Source: Neofusicoccum parvum | Lineage: Eukaryota; Ascomycota; Dothideomycetes; Botryosphaeriales; Botryosphaeriaceae | DNA length: 64,000 nucleotides | NCBI GenBank assembly: GCA_020912385.1 | Contig: CP087210.1 | Span: 496,001-560,000 of the forward strand | Reading direction: 5' to 3' | Shown: piece after piece, positions 1 through 10,681 of the stretch | Layout: each line of letters begins with the position of its first letter | Numbering within the stretch: position 1 is the first letter of the stretch | Program-made: the position numbers and the translations under genes | The notes under the pieces: model-generated | Seen by the model: the letters and a program-made list of their open reading frames with translations, nothing else | Database searches by the model: none | What the model was told of the DNA's origin: nothing

Positions 1-547
1 AGACGAGCGGCACGGAGCCGGAGCCGGACGGGTTGGTGGAGGCGGAGGGGAGCGGGTGCGGCAGGCGCGCCGTGTGCTCGCGGAGGTCGTGCGGGAGGTT
101 GACGGAGGCGGTGGCGGCGGCCGAGGCGTGCAGGGGGATGAGGCCGGCGAGGGTGCGGAGGGACGTCACGCCTGGGAAGGAGGGGCGCGCGTGGTGTGAT
201 ATGTATATGGCCGTGCCGATTGTCGGGTCTGGAGGGGTTTAGAGAGGGTGCAGGGAGGATTGGTGCTTTGCGGGTGTGGGGGCGAGGTGGGGGGAGGGGT
301 TGTGCTTACGGCCAGCGAAGCTCACGCGCGACCGCGCTGTGAAGATGTCGTAGTCGGCGACCGTATCGCTCGGGCCTACCTCGTGCAGGAAGACCGTCTC
401 GGAGAGGTTGAACTCGGTAGCGATCTTCTGCTTCTGGTCTTCGGTCAGCGTGGCGCGGTGGGTGGCCGGCACGCGGACAATGGCCAGAGCGTTGCCGCTG
501 AATGGCGTGGTGGTGAAGACGTCGAGGGTGGTGAAGGAGAGCTTCAT
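1..547 (-). CDS. PhzF-family phenazine-biosynthesis-like protein (partial, runs off left edge)
   Basis: The ATG is at 547-545. Exon 1 (547-310) encodes an N-terminus with the PhzF pattern: a strand motif LDVFTTTPFSGNALAIV, then NLSETVFLH, which holds the glutamate that is the catalytic acid/base in PhzF. A GTAAGC donor at 309 and an acceptor ending at 229 remove an 81-nt intron and join FAG to HPTIGTA, the conserved glycine/His-Pro-Thr turn of the family. Exon 2 (228-1) stays open to the window edge, so about 155 residues of an expected ~290-330 are present and the C-terminal half is missing. PhzF-like proteins are diaminopimelate-epimerase-fold isomerases. Most fungal members have no known substrate, so 'phenazine' describes the fold family and not a pathway here. 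Family call sure; specific function unknown. Confidence 0.9.
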
Positions 548-1182
548 TTCGTTTTTTTTTATTTCCGATGATCTCTTTTCTGAGTGGTAGTGGAAGTGCT
601 GCTGGAATTGATGTTGATTACGGGTGTCAGACGGAGGCTAATATAGCTTGCGGCGTCATGTGAGTCATCTCGAAGATATGCGGTCTTCTGCGAAGAGCAT
701 TTAGCCATCCGTGAGTATACAGGAGATTTGTCCGAATGAGGTGATGTAGACAGCGGGAAGGATGCGGTGCTAGTTCCGCTGGTTGGTGTTCGGGGCTCTG
801 ATGGTTGGCCTGAGCGCTGCTCGTTATCTATGACTCTGAGCATCAGAACAACAAAGACCGGCAAGTAGAAACAGATAGTCGGATGCTTTATTTACTTCCA
901 GCGGGATTGTGCTATGCAATCCGGAGGCCCAGTGGCCATGTAGCACCGCAGTCTTGGAATGTGCTCTTCGCGCAGTCTTTTGGCGGATGAGGATAACGCA
1001 AGAACCCAGAAACCGCCTGCGAATATTCGCCCTAAAATGCAACCTCAAAGTGCTCACCGCTCTCGTCAGACAATGTGATCTTGTCTCGTTAAACTTAGAA
1101 ATGCAACGCTTTTTGAAGGGGAAAAGCAGTTCAATCCTCCATGCAAATTTCTTTCGAGTACAGAAAAACCATTGATTTGACC
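548..1182. other. Intergenic: phzF-like promoter and 3' flank of BCKDH E1-beta
   Basis: This 635-bp gap lies between the PhzF-like start and the E1-beta stop; both genes run leftward. A run of ten T residues on the + strand starts just upstream of the phzF-like ATG (551-560). Short open frames on both strands lack an ATG or any recognisable domain. I see no clear TATA box and no RNA gene. Confidence 0.5.
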
Positions 1183-2470
1183 TCAGTACTCAATGGTCTT
1201 GCGGATTGCGTCATATATCCCTGAAAAGTTAGCATACGAAGTCTGACTCAAGCCCAGTGAAACTTACGGACGACATCCGGGACGTTGAATTTCTCGTACG
1301 TCAATCCCATGTGTGTACTCCATCCTGCAACGCGTTGGACAGGTGCTTCTAGCCTCAAAAATGCACCTTCTTGGATTGTTGCTGCGACCTCGGCGCCGAC
1401 ACCAGAGTTTATCATGCTCTCATGCACGACGATGGCTCTTCCAGTTTTGTTCACACTACTCAAGATGGTCGGCCTGTCCCAGGGATAAATGGTCCTCAAG
1501 TCAATCAACTCAACGCTGACACCAAAATCCTTCTCCGCGGCGGCGATGGCGGTAGAACAATTGTATAATGGAGTGCCGTAGGAGACAATAGTCACGTCTT
1601 TTCCTTCCTTCAAGACTTCCGCTTTCGACAATGGGAGGGTATATGCTTCATTAGGGACCTGCTCGACTGCCGCTCTATAGAGAATTTTGGGCTCCATAAA
1701 GACCACTGGGTCGTTGCATGCAATTGATGCCAGGAGTAAGCCCTTGGCCTGAATGGGGGAGCGTGGCACCACGACACGCAGGCCCGGGATATGGGTGAAG
1801 AGAGACTCAGGTGATTGGGAGTGGTACCTGGGCTGTGTTAGTTCGTCGCAAGGCCATATTCCGGCCAGACTCACAACGCGCCATGTCCTACACCCCCCAT
1901 GGGCATTCGTACGACCAGCCCCCCCGCATGCATATCTGTCGTTCCCGCCCTGTACCTTACCTTGGCGGCCTCGTTCACAAGCTGGTCGAAAGCCGGGTAG
2001 ACGTAATCGGCAAATTGGATCTCAGCCACTGGCTTCATTCCTTCCAGCGCGGCGCCGATGGCAAAGCCCACGATCCCCTGCTCGCTCAGCGGCGTATTGA
2101 AAACTCGTTCAGAGCCAAAATCGTTGGCTAGGCCCATGGAGCATCGGAAGACACCGCCGAAAGCCACGTCTTCGCCGAAAACGAGCACGCGGTCGTCGGT
2201 GGTCAGGGCATGTCGCAGGGCGGCGTTGACGGCCTGAAACAGATTCTGGCGCGTGGTCTTCGAGTCGCGCACATGCTGGGGCAGTTCTGGGTTGGCGAGA
2301 CTGGACTTGGGCGTGTGCGCGAGCAACGGCGTTTGGGCGTAGTCGATGGGCAGGTTGAGGCGGGCGTTCGGGGGATGTGTGGAGTAACGGCGTCGGGGAT
2401 TGATTAAGCTTCGTCTAGCAGCCGACCGCGCGGCCAGGCACCGCGCAAACGGAGGGACGGAAGACTGCAT
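1183..2470 (-). CDS. BCKDHB: 2-oxoisovalerate dehydrogenase (branched-chain 2-oxoacid dehydrogenase) E1 beta subunit, mitochondrial
   Basis: The protein is the beta chain of the thiamine-diphosphate E1 component of the branched-chain 2-oxoacid dehydrogenase complex, which decarboxylates the 2-oxoacids of Val, Leu and Ile in the mitochondrial matrix. Exons are 2470-1875, 1827-1268 and 1220-1183; introns are 47 nt each and the last has a GCTAAC branch site. The spliced product is 397 residues, against 392 in the human protein. The start at 2470 is the only ATG upstream in frame and opens an Arg/Ser/Ala-rich presequence ending near RRRYST. Then come the E1-beta signatures [43 protein letters not shown] and [12 protein letters not shown]. 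The terminal exon adds [12 protein letters not shown], the typical end of the family. The HSQSPE and [10 protein letters not shown] context favours BCKDH over pyruvate dehydrogenase. Confidence 0.95.
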
Positions 2471-3075
2471 CGGCGGGCGGGCGGGTGGCAGGCGGCGGGC
2501 GGCAGACTGGACGCGTGCGGGGACAATAATCTGGGGAAGAGATGGGGATTGCTGGCGTGGAGATATGTACTTGGACGCAGAGCGGCTAGTGGCGGCATAG
2601 CCGGCGGCGGCGGGCGCGCAGGAACCACGGCGCTGCGGAGGAACACGCGGAGAGCTTGGCCTGGCTAGCGGGCGTGCCAAACTCAATTCCGCGCACTGCG
2701 CATGGGTGGGCAGTCGGCGGCTGGCGCCGCGCTCGCACCGACTGCTTCAGATCGGCAGCAGCGGGAGGCGCCCGGCGTCCCCGGCTGCTGAGTGGAATTC
2801 TCTCGCGCTGCCCATCGCCGTGACGCCCCAGACCCAGCGTCAGAGTGGATTCGCCAGCGTGTTGCGTTGTGTGTGGACGAGCGACCGTCCGTGGTGCCGA
2901 AGCCCGTTGACCGCCATAACGTGCGCCTCAAAGCCCGCGCCGCGCCGTGATCTGCGCGCAGACAACGACCCTCCCGGCACGCCTTCAAAACACCCACCTC
3001 TGCTATCTGCACACGTCGAAACCACACCTGTTGCTACACGCGACACCCCTCCCAAGCCCTCCTGCAGGCTCGCCA
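2471..3075. promoter_or_regulatory. Divergent promoter region, BCKDHB-like / Mam3-like
   Basis: This 605-bp GC-rich gap separates two head-to-head genes and must hold both promoters. The frame of the E1-beta gene stays open to 2686, but only a TTG lies there, so it is treated as 5' UTR. No TATA box is evident. Before the Mam3-like ATG there is a C/T-rich leader (about 2990-3075), as is common in fungal 5' UTRs. Confidence 0.55.
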
Positions 3076-5578
3076 ATGTCTCTGGTCTTCGCGAGGGCCC
3101 TTGCTAGCGGCCCTTTTGCTCCCAATGGCCTTGCCCGCGTGAGACCCGTCGCTCTCCTCACGACCGGCCTTCTGCTGTCCGCCGTCGGCCACGCCGCGCC
3201 ATTGAAGCACATCCCCATCTCCATTCTCGAGGATGAGGATCTTCCCAAGGACCCAAAGGATGCCAGCCTCTGGATCTACCTGAGCGTCGCCATCGCCCTG
3301 GTGCTGCTTGGCGGCATCTTCGCTGGTCTGACCATTGCGTAAGTGTTCACGTCGCACTCCCGGTGGCGACGGTTTCGCTTCGAGTCGTACGAGCTGACGC
3401 CTGTCTCAATACAGCCTCATGGGCCAGGATGAGATTTATCTTCAAGTTCTGGCTGCCTCGGGCGACGGCTCTGAGAAGAAAAATGCCGCACGCGTTCTTC
3501 GCCTCCTCAAGAAGGGCAAGCACTGGGTCCTGGTCACTCTGCTCCTCAGCAACGTCATCACCAACGAGACTCTGCCCATTGTCCTCGATCGGTCGCTCGG
3601 AGGAGGTTGGCCTGCCGTCGTCAGCAGTACCGTCTTGATTGGTATGTGCCCCGCAATGCGCCATCCGCTTCAACGCTGACACAGCCACAGTCATCTTCGG
3701 CGAAGTCGTTCCCCAGTCCATCTGCGTCCGGTATGGCCTGCCCATCGGAGCCTGGATGTCACCCGTCGTTCTCGCCCTCATGTGGATAATGTGCCCCGTT
3801 GCCTGGCCTACGGCGAAGCTGCTGGACTACCTGCTGGGTGAGGATCATGGGACTACATACAAGAAGGCTGGCCTAAAGACTCTGGTGACTCTGCACAAGA
3901 CTCTGGGATCGAGTCCCGAGGAACGATTGAACCAGGATGAGGTTACAATTATCAGTGCCGTGCTGGACCTGAAGGATAAGCCCGTCGGCAGCATCATGAC
4001 GCCCATGAATGATGTATTCACCATGTCTGCCGATGCCGTGCTTGACGAGAAGATGATGGACACTATTCTCTCCGCTGGCTACTCCAGAATTCCAATCTAC
4101 GAGCCTAACAACCCCCGCAACTTCGTTGGTATGCTCCTAGTCAAGCTTCTGATTACCTACGATCCTGAGGACGCCAAGCAAGTGCGCGACTTTGCTCTAG
4201 CCACTCTTCCTGAAACCCGTCCTGAGACTAGCTGTCTTGATATCGTGAACTTCTTCCAGGAGGGCAAATCCCACATGGTTCTTGTCTCTGACTTCCCCGG
4301 CGAGTCTTATGGTGCGCTTGGTGTCGTCACTCTGGAGGATGTGATCGAAGAGCTCATCGGAGAGTAAGTTTGCAGCTAGACTTACCCATGTTCTCTCGCT
4401 AACAATGTACTAGGGAAATCATCGACGAGTCTGACGTTTTCATCGATGTCCACAAGGCTATTCGTCGTATTACTCCTTCACCCCGTAACCGTGTCCCCAA
4501 GGGCGAGATCGTCACAGATCGCCTGGAGGACGTGGAGGCCGACGAGAACACATCCCTACTGGCCGGTGGACAGCGCAGAAAGAGTACTGATAGCACTCGG
4601 GCGTTTGGAACCAGCCCCCAAGTCAAGCTTTTGATGCGTCGCAGCAGCAGCGGCAACGGTTCGTTTGGCAGAGCTACTCCCCTTGGAATTCGTGAGGGTG
4701 ATCCCGAATTGAGGGAACACCTCAAGCATCTCGGACCGTCCAACGCCGCCAGCAATCCTAGGGCTACCCGGATCACCACTGTGAAGATCAAGCCGAGTGT
4801 CAGCACTATCCCTGAAGGCGCTGCTCCTGAAATTGGCAATGGCAATGGCAAGGCCGGCGACCAACCTGCGGATAGCCCTATCAAAGTCGGCCCAACCGCA
4901 ATTCAAGGCGGCATCGGTGAGGGCCTTCTCAACAACGGCGGTAAAGACGCCAGTGATGGTGTTCTTGCCCTTGCGACCAGCTACGGATCGATAGGAAAGA
5001 GTAACACTGCACCACCGGCACCTGCTACTCGCTCCTCTTCCAAGAAATCTTCGAAAGACGATATCGGTGGCTCTCCCTCAACCCAAAAGAAGGTCGTCAT
5101 CGACAACCCTCCGTTCGGAGATCGACGTTCTAACAGCTCCAGCACAGTCGGTTCTCTCCAAACCGACTCGCCTGGTCGCTCGCCCCGCCTCGGAAAAGCT
5201 GTCGTCCGTTCTGGCTCAATATCGGAAAATGTGATTGACGTCAACGGCGTCAAAAAGATGGTTCTCGATGTTTCGAGCAGTTCAGACAGTGAAGAGCAGC
5301 AACAACGCAAAGGATCTAGCCATTCTCAGCAGTCTCATCACTCTCAGGGTTCATCGCATCGCAACTGGGGCAGCAGCTCTGGCCACAGTGGTTACGTCAA
5401 TGTCGAGGCTGGCTCAAGTCAACAACCCGAGCCTACTCCTGCAAACACTGACGGTCAGAAGGACGAGGAAGAGGACGGCGCTGGAACCGCCGGAGACAGC
5501 CAAGTTATTGGCGATGCCGGCAAGCAGAAGAAGAAGAGAAAGAAGCGTGCTGGTAAGAAGAAGAAAGGCACGTGGTAA
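3076..5578 (+). CDS. MAM3: CNNM/Mam3-family membrane protein (DUF21 plus CBS pair)
   Basis: Exons 3076-3338, 3415-3641, 3691-4363 and 4414-5578 give 775 residues. After an N-terminal hydrophobic segment (about 25-40), a CNNM/DUF21 domain (about 64-225) begins with [16 protein letters not shown] and FAGLTIALMG and contains [14 protein letters not shown]-pair region (about 260-390) holds GYSRIPIYE and [14 protein letters not shown]. The last ~380 residues are Ser/Gly-rich, probably disordered, and end in a lysine/arginine cluster [15 protein letters not shown]. Yeast Mam3 is a vacuolar-membrane protein of metal and magnesium handling; CNNM relatives are proposed Mg2+ extruders. Transport direction in this species is inference. 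It is divergent from the E1-beta gene. Confidence 0.92.
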
Positions 5579-6353
5579 GAAAGACGGTGCGATAGCGCTA
5601 GATGAAGAGGGCGAGCGAGGTGGGAGAGCGACAGTGGAGGACGAGTGTCGAAGGGTTTTCTTTTCAGACTAACAGCGTTCGTTCCTGGGTTATTGGCGAA
5701 GGTAACGAGGGTTCATTCTCATTTCTTTTCCTTTTCCCTTTTTCTACATACATAGCATTGCCGATGTCAGTCGAAGGCGGTGAGCAGGACTTTTCTTCCT
5801 TTTCCCTCTTGTTTTACATAACAAACGTTATTCGAGTGCGGGCTGCCTTTTTCCAACTGCCACCCAACAACTCGCACACAAATCGCACCCGCGAACAAAC
5901 GGATGAGTTCCGGGAGGAAGGAACGGGCGCAGCAGGGCTAATGGGGGAATGGGACGCATTGATGTACGATGTACTTGTACGAACATTTCATAAAAAACCA
6001 TCCGCCGTTGTTTTTCCTTTGCACTTTCTTCTTGTTCCTGCATACCGCGCTTTCGTCTCGCGCTTTCGTCTCGGATTACCTATCTTGCGTCGTCTATCTA
6101 TCCAGCGATGGGAAGGTCAGGCAGGGAACAAGAATCGAATGTCGCTCTTAGGCAGATAGAGTTATTCAAGCATATTGGTATATATGAAATCTCGTCGCCG
6201 TGATGCCATATTGGCGACTTTCCCTGCCTGATGCACTGAGAACCACGACAAACTCGATGCTGAATGCATTTCCCCACACCAAACGCCATCACGCCCATCC
6301 AAGCCAAGCATCCTCCCCCTTACTCACGACCAACCCATCCCTCGACAGGCCCT
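5579..6353. other. Convergent 3' intergenic region
   Basis: The Mam3-like and URI1-like genes end toward each other across 775 bp. The span holds T/C-rich stretches (about 5710-5760 and 5795-5825) that suit 3' UTRs and polyadenylation regions. The open frames on either strand show no domain. No RNA gene seen. Confidence 0.5.
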
Positions 6354-8324
6354 TCACAACCCCTCCATCCCCTTCACCCTCGCCGCCCTGAACCGACTCA
6401 CCTTCCTGACGCTCCCGTCCTCCCTCTCCTCGACCATCGGGCCCCCGGCCTCCTCCTCCTCGTCGCTCGGCCGCACGAACCCGCCCTCCTGCCGCTGGAT
6501 GAACTTGTTGCGCAGCGCGTGGTACGACGCCAGCGCCTCCTGCGACAGCGTGGCTGGGTCGAGGCCGTCCGGGTCGGGGGCCGTGGCGGCGGCGGTGGTC
6601 GAGGCGTCGCGCTCGACGACGGAGGAGGCGAGGGTGGCGTTGGGGGGCCCGGTGGGCGTGGCACGGGTGGGGAGGTCTGCAGGGAAGGAGGATGCGACCG
6701 GCGTGGGGGGTTGGGCTGCGCGGGCGGCTTTGAAGCGCGAGGCTTTGCGGGGTGGGGCCGGTTCGGAGGGGGTGGGCGCGGTGGTGGAGGAGGTGGTGCT
6801 GCGCTCGATGATGGCGTCGGCGATGGGGCGGCCTTCCGGTGTTGTGGTGGTGGGGGGTGTGGTGGTGGATGGTTGCGGAGCGGGCGAGACGTCGAGGGAG
6901 TCGGCGAATCGGACGCCCTTCTCGCCCTTGGGTGCTGGCTCGGGGCTGGTGGAGATGGGTTGTATGGTGTCGTTGTTTTGCTTAGGTTCCGTGGACTTTG
7001 GCTTGTCCGTTTGCTTAGGGAGGAGCGCAGGTGGGATCTCTTCGTCTGTCCGGACGACCAGCTTGTGCACGCCCTGCGCTTGCTGAAGCACGTTGTTCAG
7101 ATCTGCGTCTTCGGGCGATGGTCCGATGTTTTCAATCATCCTTGCGTCCAGCTCTTCCTCAAGTTCCCTCATCTTCTGCAGGTACTCTTCCGTGATGACA
7201 GGCCTGCTCCTACCCCACTCGTCCTCCTCCTCGACCTCCTCAATGTCTGAATCCTCTTCTTCATATTCGTACACGTCATCATCATCGCTGTCTCCCTCGT
7301 ACAGATCCAGCTCAGCGACGACGCTACCCACCTCGTTCAGACTATATTCGAGCATCTCACGCCGCAGCTTGGCGTCTTCAGGTGATTCGTTCTCCGGAAT
7401 CACAGGATGTTGAATCCCAGGGTTCTGAGAGCCGGCGATTTCGGCACCAACAACTTCGTCTTTGTCATTCAGTTCGACGACACGGCTGCCTGGTGGGAAG
7501 TTCATGTGTGCGGTAAAGGAAGCCTTTTTGTCTGGGACGCCGGAAGGTTCGGCTGGTTCTTTGGTATCTGGAGCAAAAGAGACGGACTTCTTCCGAGAAA
7601 TGATTTCGGGCCTCTGGGAAGCTGAAGACGAGCTTTCTGCTTGGATCGGCACCTTGTTGGACGTTTTAGAAGGCTTTGTCTTTGAATCCGTTTTTACCTC
7701 CGTAGTTGAGGTATCAGGCGTGGAGGACTCGGCGGCGCCAGCTGTCTCCTCGTCTTTTTTGGTCTCCTCATCAGGGAGCTCTATACCCGCCTTCTCCAGG
7801 GTTTCCATGATCTGTGCCGTCTGCTGTCCTGGTGTGGACACAGAGCTGGAAACCACATTTCCGTTCTCATCCAGCTCTTCCCGAATATCCATAAGCGGAG
7901 CACCTTCGTCGTTCTCCAGACTAGGGTTGCTGACGATGAGCACCTTGCTCAGCTTGTCCTCGGCTGCGTCAACTTGCTTCTGCACCGTCTCAACGTTCTT
8001 CTGCACGTAATCCTGCCTCCGCGAAATCAGGTCGATGACCTGCTTTGCGCTTCGCTGCATGTCCTTGCCCAGCAATTCCTTGATCTCTTTGTCGTTGACC
8101 AGCTCGCCGCCGAATTCGTGGCCAAGCTGGATCATCTCCTTAGCGGTGGGGTCGGGACCATCGGGGGTCTTCTTGAAGCCTTGGATCTCTTCTTTCAGGC
8201 CTTCGTACTCGGCGTCCCATGTTTGCCAGTGCTGCAGCGATTTGCGCAGCTTGTCGATCTGTTCCTCGAGGCGCAGACGGTGGCGCTCAAGGTCGCTGAT
8301 GTGGTCTCGAGACTGCGCGCTCAT
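6354..8324 (-). CDS. URI1: URI1/Bud27-like unconventional prefoldin with DUF3835-type C-terminus
   Basis: A single exon of 656 residues. The ATG at 8324 is the first methionine followed by a conserved-looking sequence; the frame is open further upstream without evidence of use. Residues 1-150 form an alpha-prefoldin with two coiled coils (RHRLRLEEQIDKLRKSL and the helix around QKNVETVQKQVDAAEDKL) and a central GGELVNDKEIKELLG hairpin. The middle is disordered, with an acidic stretch (EDSDIEEVEEEDEW) followed by EEYLQKMRELEEELDARM. The C-terminus carries two copies of an SRF[KR]AAR motif (PRKASRFKAAR, RKVSRFRAAR), as in the fungal DUF3835 region. URI/Bud27 acts in the cytoplasm in RNA polymerase assembly through Rpb5, and in translation and TOR signalling. 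Two sites, KSVSF and KGVRF, match the [RK]xVxF PP1-docking pattern. Divergent from Tfb3. Confidence 0.85.
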   Translation of the reverse strand: MSAQSRDHISDLERHRLRLEEQIDKLRKSLQHWQTWDAEYEGLKEEIQGFKKTPDGPDPTAKEMIQLGHEFGGELVNDKEIKELLGKDMQRSAKQVIDLISRRQDYVQKNVETVQKQVDAAEDKLSKVLIVSNPSLENDEGAPLMDIREELDENGNVVSSSVSTPGQQTAQIMETLEKAGIELPDEETKKDEETAGAAESSTPDTSTTEVKTDSKTKPSKTSNKVPIQAESSSSASQRPEIISRKKSVSFAPDTKEPAEPSGVPDKKASFTAHMNFPPGSRVVELNDKDEVVGAEIAGSQNPGIQHPVIPENESPEDAKLRREMLEYSLNEVGSVVAELDLYEGDSDDDDVYEYEEEDSDIEEVEEEDEWGRSRPVITEEYLQKMRELEEELDARMIENIGPSPEDADLNNVLQQAQGVHKLVVRTDEEIPPALLPKQTDKPKSTEPKQNNDTIQPISTSPEPAPKGEKGVRFADSLDVSPAPQPSTTTPPTTTTPEGRPIADAIIERSTTSSTTAPTPSEPAPPRKASRFKAARAAQPPTPVASSFPADLPTRATPTGPPNATLASSVVERDASTTAAATAPDPDGLDPATLSQEALASYHALRNKFIQRQEGGFVRPSDEEEEAGGPMVEEREDGSVRKVSRFRAARVKGMEGL

Positions 8325-8720
8325 TTTTGCGGTGATTGGCGGGCGTCGAGGCTGTGATGCCGGTGGTGAGGGTCGCAGCCTGGGCGTCGCAAAAAAGTGA
8401 CGCGAGCGGCGACGGAGCGGAAAGCACTGGAACCTGGCGCGGAGGCCGTGGCTGCGCTGAACTAGACGGAGCCGGAGTCCGCGCCCCGTCACAGGCAAAA
8501 GCCGGCAACAACTAAAATCCAGCGGCCACCTCCGCCGCACACCTCCGAAGCTTTGAGCACACGCGCCACAGCGCTGGCACCGACGCACCTCCGCCACTCA
8601 CGCTGAATCAAGCAGCTCCACCGACACGCGCCGTCCATCACGAACACGCGCCCCTCCAGACCGCTTCTCAGCGCCGATCTGCGCGCAACCTAATCTACAC
8701 AACACCTCAACACCGCCAAC
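8325..8720. promoter_or_regulatory. Short divergent promoter, URI1-like / TFB3
   Basis: Only 396 bp separate the two start codons, so both promoters overlap. The region is GC-rich, with many GCGC and CACCTCCGCC-like tracts and no TATA box, as expected for constitutive genes. Confidence 0.6.
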
Positions 8721-9971
8721 ATGTCCCGAGCAGCCCGCCGCGAGAGCGGCCCCCAGGCTGCAAAGGGCTCGCAGGCAGTTGAGGACGGCGGTGAGCAGCT
8801 GCACGCCCGTCTTCAGCAAGCTTTGTTCCTGGGCGACTGTGAGAGTGCTAACACGCGTCCTGCCGTCCCAGACATCTGCCCCGTGTGCAAGTCGTCGCGC
8901 TACCTCAACCCCAACATGCGCTTCCTCATCAACCCGGAGTGCTACCACCAGATGTGCGAGTCGTGCGTCGACCGCATCTACTCCCACGGCCCCGCCCCGT
9001 GCAGGATCGTCGGCTGCGGCAAGACCCTGCGCAAGAACCGCTTTCGCAAGAAGACGTTCGAGGACATCCAGGTGGAGCGCGAGGTGGACATCAGGCGGCG
9101 CGTGGCGGCGGTGTGAGTGCTGCAGTGATCTGTGGCCATACGTGGGTCGGCGCTGACATGGCCCCGCAGATTCAACCGCCGCGAGGACGAGTTTGAGACA
9201 CTAGAGGACTATAACGACTACCTGAATGATGTTGAGGACATCACGTACGACCTCATCCACCGCATAAACGTCGAGCAGGCCGAGGCGAAGCTTAAAAAGT
9301 ATGCCGAAGCGAACCAGCAGTCCATCAAAGAGAACGAGGTCATGGCCCAGCAGGAGGCCTCGACATGGGAGGCTCAGCAGGCGGTGGAGAAGGAGCAGGC
9401 CAAGCTTCGGCGTGAAGCGGCACTGCGCGAGCACGAGCAGCTACAGCGAGAGCGCCAGGAGGGCAGAAGAGACGTCATCAACCAGCTCGCCAGCGGCCAG
9501 GGCGACGCCTCGAAGATCGCACAGGTCCACCTCAAGCGTGCCGGTCAGACCCGCGTCAACCCCTCCACCTCGCGGGTCCCTAGCAGCGCAACCGCGCCGG
9601 CACCTTCCAATGGTGCTCCTAGCGGTGGCTTCCAAATCAAGGGTCTCAAGAAGAAGGTCATTGAGGTGGAGAAGCCGTACGATGCTTTTGGCGGAGACAC
9701 CGACACGCGCGAGTACGCGGTCATGCAAGACCGCTACGACTGGAACTGGCTGGACGACTACTACTCGAAGCCTGTATACGCGGCTGGCGGCTGCGATATC
9801 AAGGAGTACTACTCACACGCTCTGTGTGATGCCTTCGCTGGCTTCGGTATCTTCATACAGGACGAGGTTGCGAACAAGGACATGCCGAGCGCACCGCCAC
9901 TAGCGACGCAAGTAGCAGCCGTGGCTGCCCCGGCCGGGAAGGGTGATGTGAGCATGGATGATATTTTCTGA
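8721..9971 (+). CDS. TFB3: TFIIH subunit Tfb3 / CDK-activating kinase assembly factor MAT1
   Basis: Exons 8721-8790, 8872-9112 and 9170-9971 give 370 residues (yeast Tfb3 321, human MAT1 309). An N-terminal C3HC4 RING (about residues 26-72) starts CPVCKSSRYLNP and continues through CYHQMCESCVDRI to CRIVGC. It is followed by RFRKKTFEDIQVEREVDIRRRV, the conserved helical linker, a long Glu/Gln/Arg coiled coil, and a C-terminal hydrophobic region near YSHALCDAFAGFGIF. The first intron (8791-8871) has a GTGAGC donor, a GCTAAC branch site and a CCCAG acceptor, but is 81 nt and stop-free, so reading through would insert 27 residues before the RING. I prefer splicing, because the inserted residues do not resemble the family. 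Tfb3 bridges the Cdk7-type kinase module to core TFIIH in the nucleus. Confidence 0.95.
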
Positions 9972-10681
9972 GTTCTATACCCGCAAGGCATCGGGATGGC
10001 GTTGTGTGGTGTCACAAGATCTACAAGGGAGCATTATGATTGGCGTTCTGGAAATGTTCACTGAAGGATCAAAAGTTAGCTGTTGTGCGCATCCCTTTTT
10101 CACCAGTAGTGCATGATCAGGTACTTGGCGTAGGCAGCACTCATGATATTTCTTTGACGAAGAAGTTTTCGCGTTATCTCCTCACATTTGTGCTGCAGGC
10201 CAAGAATGATACGTCTCGACAATCCGTAGTATCGGCGATTATCAGATCATGAGAGGTATGCAGGTTTTCAACCTCATATGTATATACTTCCCTGCTGTCT
10301 GCTACCCAGCCTGTGCTAGCCGAGCCATTCAATTGCAATCCCCGGTTTCGAGGCACATGCAGCAACCTTCGACATGCGCAGGGTTCCGATTACATCCCTG
10401 TAAACTCCTGCAGGCAGTCAACACTTTCGGCAACGCTTGCAGAATTACAGTTGCACAGAGTGCGGCACATTATCATTCTGTGGTTTGACCGGTAAACTGA
10501 TGCCTGGGGTGTGTAACTTTTCAAGAATTTCCTTCGATCGCGGCGTTATATGACGTTGAGACATCAAGGCCCTGAAATGTATATCATATCCCATTTTCTT
10601 CAACCTATCTACCATCACATTGACTTTTTCTTCTTTTTCCTCTCCTTCTCTTTACCTTGCCCATCCCTCCAAACCCCCGCC
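9972..10681. other. Intergenic region between TFB3 and a small basic orphan
   Basis: 710 bp. It should contain the TFB3 terminator and the promoter of the next gene. A pyrimidine-rich tract (about 10625-10680) directly precedes the next ATG. Small ORFs on both strands have no recognisable content. Confidence 0.45.

Noticed and set aside
1184..1267. E1-beta ending at 1248 with KFHWA
   Set aside because: That reading runs through a GTAAGT donor. Splicing to the acceptor at 1221 restores the conserved [11 protein letters not shown] ending.
2471..2686. Longer BCKDH E1-beta starting at 2686
   Set aside because: The codon at 2686 is TTG. The first in-frame ATG is at 2470 and gives 397 residues with a normal mitochondrial presequence.
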